Shown: positions 1 to 9,023, numbered from the stretch's first letter. The stretch is 56,377 nt of DNA from Thiotrichaceae bacterium (GCA_011391085.1 JAABRD010000034.1:1-56377); one strand, 5' to 3'. Program-made: numbers and translations. Notes: generated by a model not told the origin, from the sequence alone.

Positions 1-145
1 TGAAAGCTGTGTGACGCGAAAGTGTCCCGCACAGTTTGGGGTGGGGGGAATACCTAATCTCACACTAGAGAGGATGTATTACTCTATCACCATTAAAATT
101 CTGCAAATTCTGATTCAGACTACCACTACACAGGAGAACACACCT

Positions 146-3100
146 ATGTCATATTACTATCAACCCGGCGGCACTCTGTCTAAAGAGTCCCCTACTTATG
201 TCACTCGGCAAGCGGACCACGAATTTTATGAGGGTCTGGCTAAGGGTGAATTTTGTTATGTCCTCAATGCCCGCCAAATGGGGAAGTCGAGTTTGCAAGT
301 GCGGACTCGGCAACGTTTGGAAAAGGAGGGCGTGGCTTGTGCAGTGGTCGATTTGACCAAAATTGGTAGCAGTGCTTCGGAAGCGGCATTTTATTCGGGG
401 ATGATTAAAATTATCGTTGATCAATTGCCTCAGCTTCAGCCATTTGAGTTGGATGCCTGGTGGGAACGGCATCGGTTGTTATCGCCCTTGCATCATTTGG
501 CGATATTTTTGGAGGAGGTGTTATTGGTGCGGATTCCATCTCAGCAGAGTGTGATTTTTATCGATGAAAGTGATGCAATTTTGAAGTTTGGGGAGGAACG
601 GAAAGGGAACTTTTTTAGTTTGATTCGGGCTTGTTATAATGAACGTCCTGATAAGCCCGCGTATCGACGCTTGACGTTTGCAATTTTGGGGGTGGCCAGT
701 CCTGGGGATTTGATTGCCGATAAAAAATTGACCCCGTTTAATATTGGGCGGGCCATTGATTTGAGGGGGTTTCAACCGTCCGAAGTGGCGCCGTTGGCAG
801 AGGGGTTGCAGGGGGTGACGCAGCAACCGGCGGTGGTGGTGGAACGGGTATTGTATTGGACTGGCGGGCAACCGTTTTTGACGCAGAAACTGTGTTATCT
901 GTTATCTCAAGCAGGGGAGATTCCTGGCGGGGAGGAGGTGGCGCGAGTGGATCAGGTGGTGCAGGCGCGGGTGCTGGTTCATTGGGAAGCGCAGGATACG
1001 CCTACGCATTTGCTGTACATTCGGAACGGGGTTGCCCCTCAAGAAGGAGGCGGACAGCATTCTGGGAAGTTATTGGAGTTGTATCAAACCATTTTGTCAG
1101 CCCCTTTGGAGGAGGGAATCATAGCGGATGATTCGCAAATTCAATTGGAGTTACGGTTGTCAGGGTTGGTCGTGAAGACGGCGCAGGGACGGGTGCAGGT
1201 GTATAATCGGGTGTATGCGGAGGTGTTTAATGCAACGTGGGTCAGCACAGCCTTACATAATTTGCGTCCGTATGCGGAGGCATTGCGGAATTGGGAAGCC
1301 AATCAAAAGAATGTGTCTTGGTTGTTACGCGGGCAAGCGTTGACCGAAGCGTTGGTGTGGACGCAAAATAAAAGTTTGGCGGAGGTGGACCATGAGTTTT
1401 TGACAGCCAGTCAGATGTTAGGCGAAAGGGAGGCGAAAGAGGCCATCCAGGCCAAAGCGCAAAAGCAAATCAGTGGGGTATTAGCCTTGTTTCTTCTCGT
1501 GGCCGTGGGGTTGACAGTATGGGCCTGGCGAGAACGTGACCATGCCCTGCAAGCCGAGGAACGGGCAATTCAGTCAGAGAAACAACGGACGCTGAGTTTG
1601 TTTGATTCTCAATTAACCCATGCGTCGTTATTGGCCAAAGGTGGGGTGGAGGACTATGCCGCGGCCCGTGAAGTCTTGCAGGAGTCGCGGCCACTCGATA
1701 AAGAAGTGAAGGATGTGGATCCCTCCCGTCCTCATGCCCGTAATCTGTTAGCCGGCTTTGTGAATCTGATGGGGGGCACCGCGGATAAGGTGTATGAAGG
1801 CGCGGGAGTAGGGTTGTTGGCAGTCGCGGTCAGTCCAGATGGGCGGTTAGTGGCGGCGACTGGAGAAAAGGGGACGGTGGTTTTGTTTGATGCCGACAGT
1901 GGGCAATTGGTTAAGCGGTTGGAAGGACATGATGGAACGGTCGGGGAAGCTGGGGCAGTCTTCGCCGTCGTCTTCCATCCCCAAGGCCAATGGCTGGCCA
2001 CGGCGGGCGACGATCAACGGATTATCTTATGGCACCTTACCGAGAAGCCACCGTCTGCCTCTGACTGGTCTGTGGAAAAATGGCTAGACTGGCAAGCCCC
2101 TGCTGCGGTCAATGCACTGGCCGTCAGTCCCGATGGCAAGTTATTAGCCAGTGGGGGAAGGGATAACAATATCAGTGTGTGGGAGGTATCCACGCTGGAG
2201 AAACCGCCTGCAAAACCCCTGCGCACTTTGACGGGACACACGGAACGCATTTCTGTAGGTGGACTGGCCTTCAGTCCAGATGGCACGCAACTGGCCAGTG
2301 CGTCTTATGATGACACGGCGCGGGTGTGGGACGTGGCGACGGGTAAAGAATTGCAGATTTTGAAAAGACATACCAATGATGTATTCAACGTGGCCTTTTC
2401 TCCCGATGGTCAGCAATTAGCGACCAGTAGCGATGATAAAACTGTGCGACTCTGGAACGCCGCCACGGGTGAATCCCTGCGGGTGTTGGCAGGTCATCAG
2501 AATGGGGTATTTGCCTTACGTTTCACCGCCGCCGGCAACCCACTTATCTCCGCCAGTTTTGACCGTACTTTGCGGGTGTGGGACCCTGACACGGGCGTGA
2601 CTGTACGGGTGTTACAGGGACATACCGCGGGTGTCAATAATATTGCTTTACACGGTGACTCTCTGTTCAGTGCCAGCAATGATGGCACAGTGCGGCGGTG
2701 GTCACTGACATTACCTGCGCAACAGGTGCTAGACTTGCCCAATTCAGCGATTTCCACTGCCATTGCCCCTGACGGTCATAGTCTAGTGGTTGGCTTTGCG
2801 GACGGGGCTTTGCGTTTATATGCGTTGCCGGAATTGCGGTTGCTGGCGGAAGAGAAGCAAGCGCATAACAACCAAGTGTTAAGACTGGCATTCAATCCTA
2901 AAGGTACCTTGTTAGCCTCTTCCAGCCACGATAACACCGCTAAACTTTGGGAAGTCAAGGATAATTTGTTAAAAGAACAAAAAACTTTCAAAGACCATAA
3001 CGATTCTGTTCACGCCGTAGCCTTCTCGCCCGACAGCACCCTGCTGGCTACCGCTAGTTATGATGGGCAGATTGGTGTGTTCACCTTGGGGACGGAGAAG

Positions 3101-3637
3101 CAACGTTTGTTTAAGGCGCATGACGGAAAGGTTGGGTCAGTCACCTTTGATAACACGGGCACTCACTTATTAAGCAGTGGCTATGAAGACCAAGCGACTC
3201 GTCTCTGGAATCTCGCCACCGACCCACCCACGCTGTCACAGGCATTTCCGAAAGCCCAAGATAAGTTACTGTGGGCCACCCTCAGCCCCGACCAGCAGTG
3301 GGTTGCCAGTGTGGGACGTGAGTATATTGTCACCCTCTATGCCACCGCTACCGCACAAGTGCAACATCGCCTCGTGGGTCACGAACAAACCGTATTGCGG
3401 GCTATTTTCAGTCCTGACAGTTCACAATTAGCGACGGTCAGTGCGGATGCGACGGTGAAACTGTGGGAGGTGAAGACGGGCAAGGAATTATTTACGTTGC
3501 GGTTGCCTACGAATAGTGGTTATCCTGTACCTCTTTGGGATTTTGACTTCCGTTGTGTGCCGCAGGGGGACTGTTGGATAGCGGTGCCGTTGACGCGGGG
3601 GAAGTTGGTGGTGTATGGGTTGGGGGGATATGAATGA
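146..3637 (+). CDS. AAA-like ATPase with C-terminal WD40 double propeller
   Basis: Signal-integrating ATPase/scaffold of the AAA_35-WD40 type; the ligand is unknown. Residues 1-400 carry the ATPase: a P-loop at 41-49 (NARQMGKSS) and a Walker B at 135-141 ending in DE. A hydrophobic stretch near 440-462 looks like a single membrane helix, followed by a charged coiled region. From about residue 545 to the end there are 13-14 WD40 units (SPDG...LAS.S.D.T.R.W), enough for two seven-bladed propellers. The open frame extends upstream to base 11, but ATG 146 has AGGAGA 8 bases ahead and begins with the family-typical YYYQPGGTL. Such proteins are common in Beggiatoaceae and cyanobacteria. No operon partner is visible: it is followed by a repeat field. 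Family assignment is firm; the biological role is not. Confidence 0.9.
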   Translation: MSYYYQPGGTLSKESPTYVTRQADHEFYEGLAKGEFCYVLNARQMGKSSLQVRTRQRLEKEGVACAVVDLTKIGSSASEAAFYSGMIKIIVDQLPQLQPFELDAWWERHRLLSPLHHLAIFLEEVLLVRIPSQQSVIFIDESDAILKFGEERKGNFFSLIRACYNERPDKPAYRRLTFAILGVASPGDLIADKKLTPFNIGRAIDLRGFQPSEVAPLAEGLQGVTQQPAVVVERVLYWTGGQPFLTQKLCYLLSQAGEIPGGEEVARVDQVVQARVLVHWEAQDTPTHLLYIRNGVAPQEGGGQHSGKLLELYQTILSAPLEEGIIADDSQIQLELRLSGLVVKTAQGRVQVYNRVYAEVFNATWVSTALHNLRPYAEALRNWEANQKNVSWLLRGQALTEALVWTQNKSLAEVDHEFLTASQMLGEREAKEAIQAKAQKQISGVLALFLLVAVGLTVWAWRERDHALQAEERAIQSEKQRTLSLFDSQLTHASLLAKGGVEDYAAAREVLQESRPLDKEVKDVDPSRPHARNLLAGFVNLMGGTADKVYEGAGVGLLAVAVSPDGRLVAATGEKGTVVLFDADSGQLVKRLEGHDGTVGEAGAVFAVVFHPQGQWLATAGDDQRIILWHLTEKPPSASDWSVEKWLDWQAPAAVNALAVSPDGKLLASGGRDNNISVWEVSTLEKPPAKPLRTLTGHTERISVGGLAFSPDGTQLASASYDDTARVWDVATGKELQILKRHTNDVFNVAFSPDGQQLATSSDDKTVRLWNAATGESLRVLAGHQNGVFALRFTAAGNPLISASFDRTLRVWDPDTGVTVRVLQGHTAGVNNIALHGDSLFSASNDGTVRRWSLTLPAQQVLDLPNSAISTAIAPDGHSLVVGFADGALRLYALPELRLLAEEKQAHNNQVLRLAFNPKGTLLASSSHDNTAKLWEVKDNLLKEQKTFKDHNDSVHAVAFSPDSTLLATASYDGQIGVFTLGTEKQRLFKAHDGKVGSVTFDNTGTHLLSSGYEDQATRLWNLATDPPTLSQAFPKAQDKLLWATLSPDQQWVASVGREYIVTLYATATAQVQHRLVGHEQTVLRAIFSPDSSQLATVSADATVKLWEVKTGKELFTLRLPTNSGYPVPLWDFDFRCVPQGDCWIAVPLTRGKLVVYGLGGYE

Positions 3638-3650
3638 GGGGGGTGGTGAC

Positions 3651-4217
3651 AATACCATTCCACCGGCTGAAGCCTCTAGTCCAGCGGGGCCATACGGGAG
3701 GACTAGAGGCTTCAGCCGGGGGCGGGGCACTGCGGTTTCAATTCTGTTCTGTGCCCGCCGGCTGAAGCCTCAATGCCATTAAGTTAAGGAAAACTACCCC
3801 GGAATTAAAATACAGGGGGACTAGAGGCTTTAGCCGCAATGCCATTAAGTTAAGGGCTTGACAAGGACTGCCAGTCCTTAAAGGACTGGCAGTCCTAACT
3901 CTCGTTAGTCCTTAACTTAATGGTATTGAGGCTTTAGCCGGAGGGGGGCGGAACGCCATTGAAATCGCGGTGCCCCACCCGCCGGCTAAAGCCTCAATGC
4001 CATTAAGTTAAGGAACGTTCAAGGACTGGCAGTCCTGACCCTCGTGCCTCCCACAAATTCCTTAACTTAATGGCAGTGCGGCTAAAGCCTCTAGTCCCCC
4101 TGTCGTTTAATTCGTTCGCCACTTCAACTCCTTAACTTGATGGCATTGCGGCGGAAGCCTCTAGTCCAACGGGTTCTGATTAAACCTGACAGGTCTATCA
4201 GACCTGTCAGGTTTGAC
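3651..4217. repeat. Composite field of palindromic GGACTAGAGGCTTTAGCCGG repeats
   Basis: This gene-free stretch is a mosaic of at least six inverted modules. Two building blocks alternate: CTAGAGGCTTTAGCCGG with its complement, and CCATTAAGTTAAGG with its complement. Inside are smaller hairpins (AAGGACTGGCAGTCCT twice, and CCTGACAGGT...ACCTGTCAGG at the right end). The blocks recur at a dozen other intergenic sites in the window. No coding signal was seen. They resemble REP/MITE-type small mobile repeats; no ends or target duplications could be defined here. Confidence 0.8.
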
Positions 4218-4284
4218 ATAACAGGAACATTATAATAAACTGGTTACAACTCGTTTCAACAATCTTTTTAGAGGAGAACATCCA

Positions 4285-4527
4285 ATGACAACTTCATTTA
4301 TTACTGACTTACAACTAAACCCCGCGTTGTGTGAACAGGCGCGTCAGTTGGGAGGACATGCTTCTTTGACAGAAACTTTGCAAACAGCCTTAAAGGCGTA
4401 TGTGGACCAATTGCAACCTCCCACTTCAATCACGTCGGAATTTCCACCAGAAGCTATCTTTGAGGAATTTGGCAAAGTGGAGTATTACGAAGATTATGAT
4501 TACAAACAATTACGGAAGTTGAGATAA
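4285..4527 (+). CDS. VapB-like antitoxin (type II TA)
   Basis: An 80-residue protein with a strong ribosome site (AGAGGAGA) before the ATG. The N-terminal half (DLQLNPALCEQARQLGG...LTETLQTALKAYV) looks like a ribbon-helix-helix DNA-binding fold; the acidic, tyrosine-rich tail (FGKVEYYEDYDY) is the part expected to wrap around the toxin. Its stop codon overlaps the start of the PIN gene (TAATG), which is classic for vapBC. By analogy it neutralises the PIN toxin and represses the pair. The functional call rests mostly on the neighbour. Confidence 0.75.
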   Translation: MTTSFITDLQLNPALCEQARQLGGHASLTETLQTALKAYVDQLQPPTSITSEFPPEAIFEEFGKVEYYEDYDYKQLRKLR

Positions 4528-4994
4528 TGAACACCGTCTTGCCTCACTTGGAACCCAAGGTGTTAGTGGACACCTGTGTCTGGTCGTTACTCTTGCGTCG
4601 TCAGAACGTAGTAGAAACGCCGCTGACTCTGACATTTCAGAACCTTGTTAAGGAAAAACGAATTATCATGCTAGGAGTGGTGCGCCAGGAAGTCCTCTCT
4701 GGGATCCGGGAGAAACCCAGATTTGAGTTGATACGTCAAAAACTCCGGGCTTTTCCAGACTTTCCGCTTAGTTTAGAAGATTACGAAACCGCCGCCGAGT
4801 TTTATAATCGTTGTCGGGCCAAGGGCGTACAAGGTTCTTTGATAGATTTTCTGCTATGTGCAGTCTCGCAGCGACACCAGTTACCCATTTTTACCACCGA
4901 TAAGGATTTTGAATATTTTCAAAAGCATATCGCGTTTGAGTTATATTCATTTTCAACCTCTTCAGAGGAGTTCAAAGGGTCGTCAGGAACGTAA
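4527..4994 (+). CDS. VapC-like PIN-domain ribonuclease toxin
   Basis: 155 residues with PIN-domain acidic residues in the right order: D15 (VLVDTCVW), E55 (VVRQEVLSG), D107 (LIDFLLCA) and D125 (IFTTDKDF). PIN toxins of the VapC type cleave tRNA or rRNA with Mg2+. It overlaps the antitoxin gene by one base and is probably translationally coupled. The C-terminal tail (SEEFKGSSGT) runs to within 8 bases of the convergent ccmA stop codon. The target RNA cannot be predicted from sequence. Confidence 0.85.
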   Translation: MNTVLPHLEPKVLVDTCVWSLLLRRQNVVETPLTLTFQNLVKEKRIIMLGVVRQEVLSGIREKPRFELIRQKLRAFPDFPLSLEDYETAAEFYNRCRAKGVQGSLIDFLLCAVSQRHQLPIFTTDKDFEYFQKHIAFELYSFSTSSEEFKGSSGT

Positions 4995-5002
4995 TCTACG
5001 GA

Positions 5003-5674
5003 TTACTCCCCCAATTGCAAATGACTCGCATATTGACAATTAACCGTATGATGCGAAGTCAACACCGCCATTCCACCTTCTTTGGCATGTTCATCTAGCA
5101 GATTTTCGACCTTTCGAATCGCCGTTTTATCTAAGGCCGTAAAAGGTTCATCCAAAATCCATAACTGGGCTTGATTAATCAGCAATCTGGCTAACGCGAC
5201 CCGTCGCTGTTGACCTGCGGACAGGGTACGAGTAGGGACATCTTCAAAACCGTATAAGCCCACTTTGTCCAACGCTTCTGCTAAACTGACAGACGTAGGA
5301 TATTTTCCTAACGCTTTGGCCACCTGTAAATTTTCCAAAGGCGTCAAATCGGCTTTGATGCCATGACTGTGCCCAATATAAGCTAAGGTCGTCCAATACT
5401 GAGACGAAATGGTTTGAATATCTTGTCCATTCCAACTCACGGTCCCCTCAACAGGTAAGGTCAAACCGCATAAAATGCGCAGGAGGCTGGTTTTACCACT
5501 TCCATTACGTCCCTCGACTTGAAGCAATTGACCCTCATTTAGGGTAAAATTCAAATCTTCAAAGAGAACTCTATCATCCCGAATACATTGTAAATGTTCG
5601 ATGGTAAGACAGGCGGGGGCGTAGGAATGGTTATTTTTTAAAAGGGATTGGGTATCAAAAGTCTTCATGTCCAT
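5003..5674 (-). CDS. ccmA: Cytochrome c maturation ABC ATPase CcmA
   Basis: ATP-binding subunit of the CcmAB(C) complex that releases holo-CcmE during c-type cytochrome maturation. 223 residues: Walker A GRNGSGKT at 55-62, signature LSAGQQRRVA at 151-160, Walker B LWILDEP at 171-177 and the H-loop LTSHH at 205-209. The N-terminal 22 residues exceed the usual length, so the true start could lie further in; no clear ribosome site precedes either ATG at 5674 or 5668. Oddly, no ccmB, ccmC or other ccm gene follows: downstream is the convergent vapC and upstream a palindromic repeat. It is an isolated ccm gene here. Confidence 0.88.
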   Translation of the reverse strand: MDMKTFDTQSLLKNNHSYAPACLTIEHLQCIRDDRVLFEDLNFTLNEGQLLQVEGRNGSGKTSLLRILCGLTLPVEGTVSWNGQDIQTISSQYWTTLAYIGHSHGIKADLTPLENLQVAKALGKYPTSVSLAEALDKVGLYGFEDVPTRTLSAGQQRRVALARLLINQAQLWILDEPFTALDKTAIRKVENLLDEHAKEGGMAVLTSHHTVNCQYASHLQLGE

Positions 5675-5700
5675 AATCTGTTGGTAAATAAGACACCACG

Positions 5701-5778
5701 GGACTAGAGGCTTCAGCCGGTGGGTGGCGCCACTGTCTTTGAATTGCGTGCCACCTACCGGCTGAAGCCTCTAGTCCC
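5701..5778. repeat. GGACTAGAGGCTTCAGCCGG palindromic repeat
   Basis: A 78-base foldback upstream of ccmA. The left arm GGACTAGAGGCTTCAGCCGG is matched by the right arm CCGGCTGAAGCCTCTAGTCC, with a second inner match GGTGGGTGGC/GTGCCACCTACC. It is the simplest complete copy of the commonest repeat in the window. Confidence 0.85.
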
Positions 5779-5795
5779 GCCTGGCTTGTTTGGTA

Positions 5796-6047
5796 TAGTA
5801 ATATTCCTTCTCATTTGTACCCCCCCCCAGCCCCCCCGCACACGGGGGGGAGTGCCCCCGTCCATGGGGAGAGTGACTCCCCCCGCGTGCGGGGGTACAA
5901 GTGACTCCCCCCCGCGTGCGGGGGTACAAGTGACTCCCCCCCGCGTGCGGGGGTACAAGTGACTCCCCCCCGCGTGCGGGGGTACAAGTGACTCCCCCCC
6001 GTGTGCGGGGGGGCTGGGGGGGGTACAAATGAGAAGGAATATTACTA
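5796..6047. mobile_element. TA-flanked MITE (family A) with internal palindrome array
   Basis: A 252-base element with inverted ends: TAGTAATATTCCTTCTCATT on the left, and its complement AATGAGAAGGAATATTACTA on the right. It is bordered by the dinucleotide TA on both sides (5794-5795 and 6048-6049). TA duplications are typical of IS630/mariner-type transposition, which is inference here because no transposase is present. Inside lies a GC-rich palindrome region. Three related elements occur at 16038, 21552 and 29441. Confidence 0.75.
5873..5987. repeat. Tandem array of a 28-29-base palindromic unit
   Basis: Four head-to-tail copies (one of 28 bases, three of 29) of GTGACTCCCCCCCGCGTGCG followed by GGGGTACAA, at 5873, 5901, 5930 and 5959, plus a variant fifth at 5988. 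Each unit can fold on itself (CCCCCCGC/GCGGGGG). There are no spacers between units. Confidence 0.85.
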
Positions 6048-6123
6048 TAACAAGAAACTTAGTTTCTTTGAAAGTTTAGGGCAATTAAAACCCACACTCT
6101 GGACCAGAACAATTACCCCCTAC

Positions 6124-6151
6124 TTGTTTTTCAAACGGCCATGATTATAAT
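6124..6151 (+). promoter_or_regulatory. Possible sigma-70 promoter for pilT
   Basis: TTGTTT (6124-6129), a 16-base spacer and a perfect TATAAT (6146-6151), about 130 bases ahead of the pilT start and outside the MITE that ends at 6047. Confidence 0.4.
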
Positions 6152-6280
6152 AGTAGAAGAGACTGGTCTGATGTGCTATATTTACCACCGTCTCATATAA
6201 TAAGACACTTTAATCACTCTAACCATTTAATTTGATTTGTCTTTTTAACATCATAATTCATTTCTAAAAGAGGAAGCGCC

Positions 6281-7318
6281 ATGAACATTACTGATTTATT
6301 GGCCTTTGGCGCGGCCAATGGCGTATCTGACTTCCATCTGTCTGCGGGTGTCGAACCCATGGTTCGAGTCAGTGGCGACATGCGCAGAATTGATGTGCCA
6401 CCGCTAGACCATACTCAAGTGCGTGACATGATTTATGACGTGATGAACGATAAACAGCGCAAAGAATATGAGAAATATCTGGAATGCGACTTTTCGTTTG
6501 CTATCCCAGGCGTTGCCCGCTTTCGCGTCAATGCGTTTGTCCAAAACCGCGGCGCCGGGGCCGTCATTCGTACCATCCCTTCGAAAATTTTAAGCCTAGA
6601 CCAACTCAAGTGTCCAGCTATTTTTAAAAAATTCGCCATGACACACAAAGGCATTGTGACGGTCACGGGAGGCACGGGTTCAGGGAAGTCCACCACCTTA
6701 GCGGGCATGATGGATTACCGTAACACAACCGAATATGGCCATATCTTGACCGTTGAGGACCCGATTGAATTTGTCCATGAATGTAAGCGTTGTCTCATCA
6801 CCCAACGCGAACTCAAGCGGGACACGTTAAGTTTTGATAACGCCCTCAAATCCGCCTTGCGACAAGACCCCAATGTCATTTTGGTGGGCGAATTGCGTGA
6901 CTTAGAAACGATTCGTTTGGCCCTCTCTGCGTCAGAAACGGGGCACGTTGTCTTTGGGACATTGCACACTAACTCGGCTGCGAAAACGATTGACCGGATT
7001 GTAGAAGTCTTCTCCCCGTCGGAAAAACCGACAGTACGCACCATGTTATCGGAATCCGTACAATCCATCGTGTCACAATGTCTCTTGAAGAAAGTCGGTG
7101 GCGGGCGCGTGGCAGCCCATGAAGTTCTAATAGGTACGCCCGCGGTTCGTAACTTGATTCGTGAAAACAAGGTCGCCCAAATGTATTCGGCCATGCAAAC
7201 AGGACAAAAGTTTGGGATGCAGACGATGGACCAAAATCTGGAAATGTTGCTACAAAAGAAAATTATCACGAAAGAACATGCGCGTGAATTTGCGATAAAT
7301 AAGGAGAAGTTTGAGTAA
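6281..7318 (+). CDS. pilT: Type IV pilus retraction ATPase PilT
   Basis: Cytoplasmic hexameric ATPase that depolymerises type IV pili and drives twitching. 345 residues, the normal length. Seen: Walker A GGTGSGKSTT at 130-139, the Asp/Walker B segment NVILVGELRD near 198-207, the His box GTLHTNSA near 226-233, and the retraction motif AVRNLIRE at 288-295 (family AIRNLIRE), which is diagnostic of PilT as opposed to PilU or PilB. The ribosome site AGAGGAAG lies just before the ATG. It is first of three paralogous ATPase genes on the same strand. In most relatives the Walker A reads GPTGSGKST; all three genes here have GGTGSGKST. Confidence 0.95.
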   Translation: MNITDLLAFGAANGVSDFHLSAGVEPMVRVSGDMRRIDVPPLDHTQVRDMIYDVMNDKQRKEYEKYLECDFSFAIPGVARFRVNAFVQNRGAGAVIRTIPSKILSLDQLKCPAIFKKFAMTHKGIVTVTGGTGSGKSTTLAGMMDYRNTTEYGHILTVEDPIEFVHECKRCLITQRELKRDTLSFDNALKSALRQDPNVILVGELRDLETIRLALSASETGHVVFGTLHTNSAAKTIDRIVEVFSPSEKPTVRTMLSESVQSIVSQCLLKKVGGGRVAAHEVLIGTPAVRNLIRENKVAQMYSAMQTGQKFGMQTMDQNLEMLLQKKIITKEHAREFAINKEKFE

Positions 7319-7325
7319 AATTCTC

Positions 7326-7457
7326 CTTGAGGCTTCAGCCGGCCGGGACGAGAGGCTTCAGCTGGCCGGGACGAGAGGCTTCAGCCGGCCGGGACTAGAG
7401 GCTTCAGCCGGGAAACCTCTATCATCCCGCCCGGCTGAAGCCTCTAGTCCCGGCTGG
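7326..7457. repeat. Multimeric GAGGCTTCAGCCGG repeat
   Basis: Four direct partial copies of GAGGCTTCAGCCGGCCGGGAC followed by one inverted copy (CCCGGCTGAAGCCTCTAGTC), filling the gap between pilT and the xisI remnant. The direct multiplication of a half-palindrome suggests slippage or repeated insertion. Confidence 0.8.
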
Positions 7458-7495
7458 GCCGTCTGAAGAAAAACTTGAACATCGTGTATTACACA

Positions 7496-7699
7496 GTGGA
7501 TACCCGCTTAACCTATCAAACCCTGATTAAAGACCTGTTACTACAACACGCCGCTATCAAGCCTGCACATGGCCAAAACGATTCACGAGAAGAAGGAATT
7601 GCCACCGAATTAGTCGAAGCAGGTGTTCCTAAAGAAGACATTGTGCTGGGTTTTCAACCTGCCAAAGAACGACCCTATACAGGGTTTGCCATTGCCTAA
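7496..7699 (+). pseudogene. xisI: Internally deleted XisI-like gene
   Basis: XisI is the controlling factor first described for excision of the cyanobacterial fdxN element. Full members are about 110 residues. Here a family-like N-terminus (DTRLTYQTLIKDLLLQHAAI) is joined directly to the family C-terminal block (EEGIATELVEAGVPKEDIVL), so the central 35-40 residues, which in relatives include the conserved aspartate/tryptophan segment, are missing. The frame is intact. The GTG at 7496 gives the family-like start; an in-frame TTG lies at 7475. No xisH partner is present. Either an in-frame deletion remnant or a neofunctionalised short form; the first is more likely. Confidence 0.7.
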
Positions 7700-7770
7700 A
7701 GTGACATCTAGCGCGGAGTAGCAAATGATTTTTGTGAAAGGGTAACTTATGAAGAGTGAATAAAAATGAC

Positions 7771-7813
7771 TCACTATCCACTATCCACTAAGTCCACTAT
7801 CCACTATCCACTA
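7771..7813. repeat. Heptanucleotide CTATCCA tandem repeat
   Basis: About five copies of the seven-base unit ACTATCC (complement of GGATAGT), interrupted once, ending 17 bases before the pilU start codon and so lying inside its leader. Confidence 0.85.
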
Positions 7814-7830
7814 AAAATGAGGTACAAATT

Positions 7831-8994
7831 ATGGAACGAGATGAAGCCATGACTTTTATGACCTCCATGCTGAAACACATGACCCAGAAAGGCGGTTCAG
7901 ACTTATTTATCACCGCCTACTTTCCGGCTGCCATGAAGAGTAAAGGCAAAATGGTGCCGATTACGGATAAACCGTTAACACCAGTGGAATCGCAAATGTT
8001 GACGCAATGTATTATGAACGACAAACAACTCAAAGAGTTTGAAGAAACGAAGGAATGTAACTTCGCTATTCAACCGCCCGGCTTGAGTCGCTTTCGGGTC
8101 AATGCGTTTATCCAGCAGGGACGCTGTGGCGTGATTATGCGTATCATCGCGGCAGAAGTGCCGGATTTTGATAAGATGAAACTGCCCGTCGTTCTCAAAG
8201 AGATTATTACCGCCAAAAACGGACTCATTGTCATGGTGGGCGGTACAGGGTCAGGCAAGTCCACCACTATGGCGGCCCTCATAGATCACCGCAATCGTTC
8301 TTCGTATGGGCATATCATCACCCTGGAAGATCCGATTGAATACGTGCATCCGCATAAAAACTGTGTTCTCATGCAACGGGAAGTCGGTGTGGATACCAAA
8401 AGCTGGGAAGCCGCGTTACACAACACGTTACGGCAAGCCCCAGATGTTATTCTGTTAGGCGAAATTCGGGACGCGGAAATTATGAACTTCGGAATGGAAT
8501 TTGCCCAAACAGGGCACTTAGCCATGGGCACGTTACACGCCAACAATGCTAACCAAGCCGTTGACCGGATTCTAGGTTTCTTTGAAATGGAGAAGCAAAA
8601 GAAACTGATGCAAGACTTGTCACTGAATTTAAAGGCCATTATTTCCCAACGATTGATAAAAACCATCGATGGCGGGCGGGCCGCGGCCATTGAAATCTTG
8701 CGCAATTCGCCCTTAATTGCGGAACTGATAGCCAAAGGTGACGTAGGCGGTATCAAACCCATCATGGCCAAATCTTCGGACTTAGGAATGCAAACGTTTG
8801 ACCAAGCCCTCTTCAATCTCGAACAAGAAGACCGGGTTAGCTATGAGGAGGCATTGGGGAATGCTGATTCGCCGAATGAATTACGGCTACGAATCAAACT
8901 GGAAGGCAAGGACGCCAAAGCGGGCGGAGGATTGGGGCCGTCTAGCTTGCAATTGAAGCCGTTACCTAAAGAAGAAGGTGGGGGAGGACATTAG
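7831..8994 (+). CDS. pilU: Type IV pilus retraction ATPase paralogue PilU
   Basis: PilT-dependent accessory retraction motor. 387 residues, typical for PilU. The N-terminal segment TSMLKHMTQKGGSDLFIT is PilU-like. Walker A GGTGSGKST occupies 137-145; DVILLGEIRD and the His box GTLHANNANQ follow. The AIRNLIRE retraction motif of PilT is replaced by SPLIAELIAKGD, as expected for PilU. The glycine-rich tail (KEEGGGGH) is variable in the family. GAGG lies about 10 bases ahead of the ATG, squeezed against a heptamer array that makes up the leader. Probably cotranscribed with or duplicated from the neighbouring ATPases. Confidence 0.93.
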   Translation: MERDEAMTFMTSMLKHMTQKGGSDLFITAYFPAAMKSKGKMVPITDKPLTPVESQMLTQCIMNDKQLKEFEETKECNFAIQPPGLSRFRVNAFIQQGRCGVIMRIIAAEVPDFDKMKLPVVLKEIITAKNGLIVMVGGTGSGKSTTMAALIDHRNRSSYGHIITLEDPIEYVHPHKNCVLMQREVGVDTKSWEAALHNTLRQAPDVILLGEIRDAEIMNFGMEFAQTGHLAMGTLHANNANQAVDRILGFFEMEKQKKLMQDLSLNLKAIISQRLIKTIDGGRAAAIEILRNSPLIAELIAKGDVGGIKPIMAKSSDLGMQTFDQALFNLEQEDRVSYEEALGNADSPNELRLRIKLEGKDAKAGGGLGPSSLQLKPLPKEEGGGGH

Positions 8995-9023
8995 TCACTC
9001 ATCTTAATTGCCGTGGATGCTTC

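Noticed and set aside
5873-6003. CRISPR-like array of 28-29-base units
   Set aside because: The units are strictly head-to-tail with no spacers, are self-complementary over most of their length and sit within a TA-flanked MITE; no cas gene is present.
5720-6028. Open frames on both strands through the GC-rich palindromes (PPRVRGG-type peptides)
   Set aside because: They translate the family A element repeats and have no start signal or codon bias.
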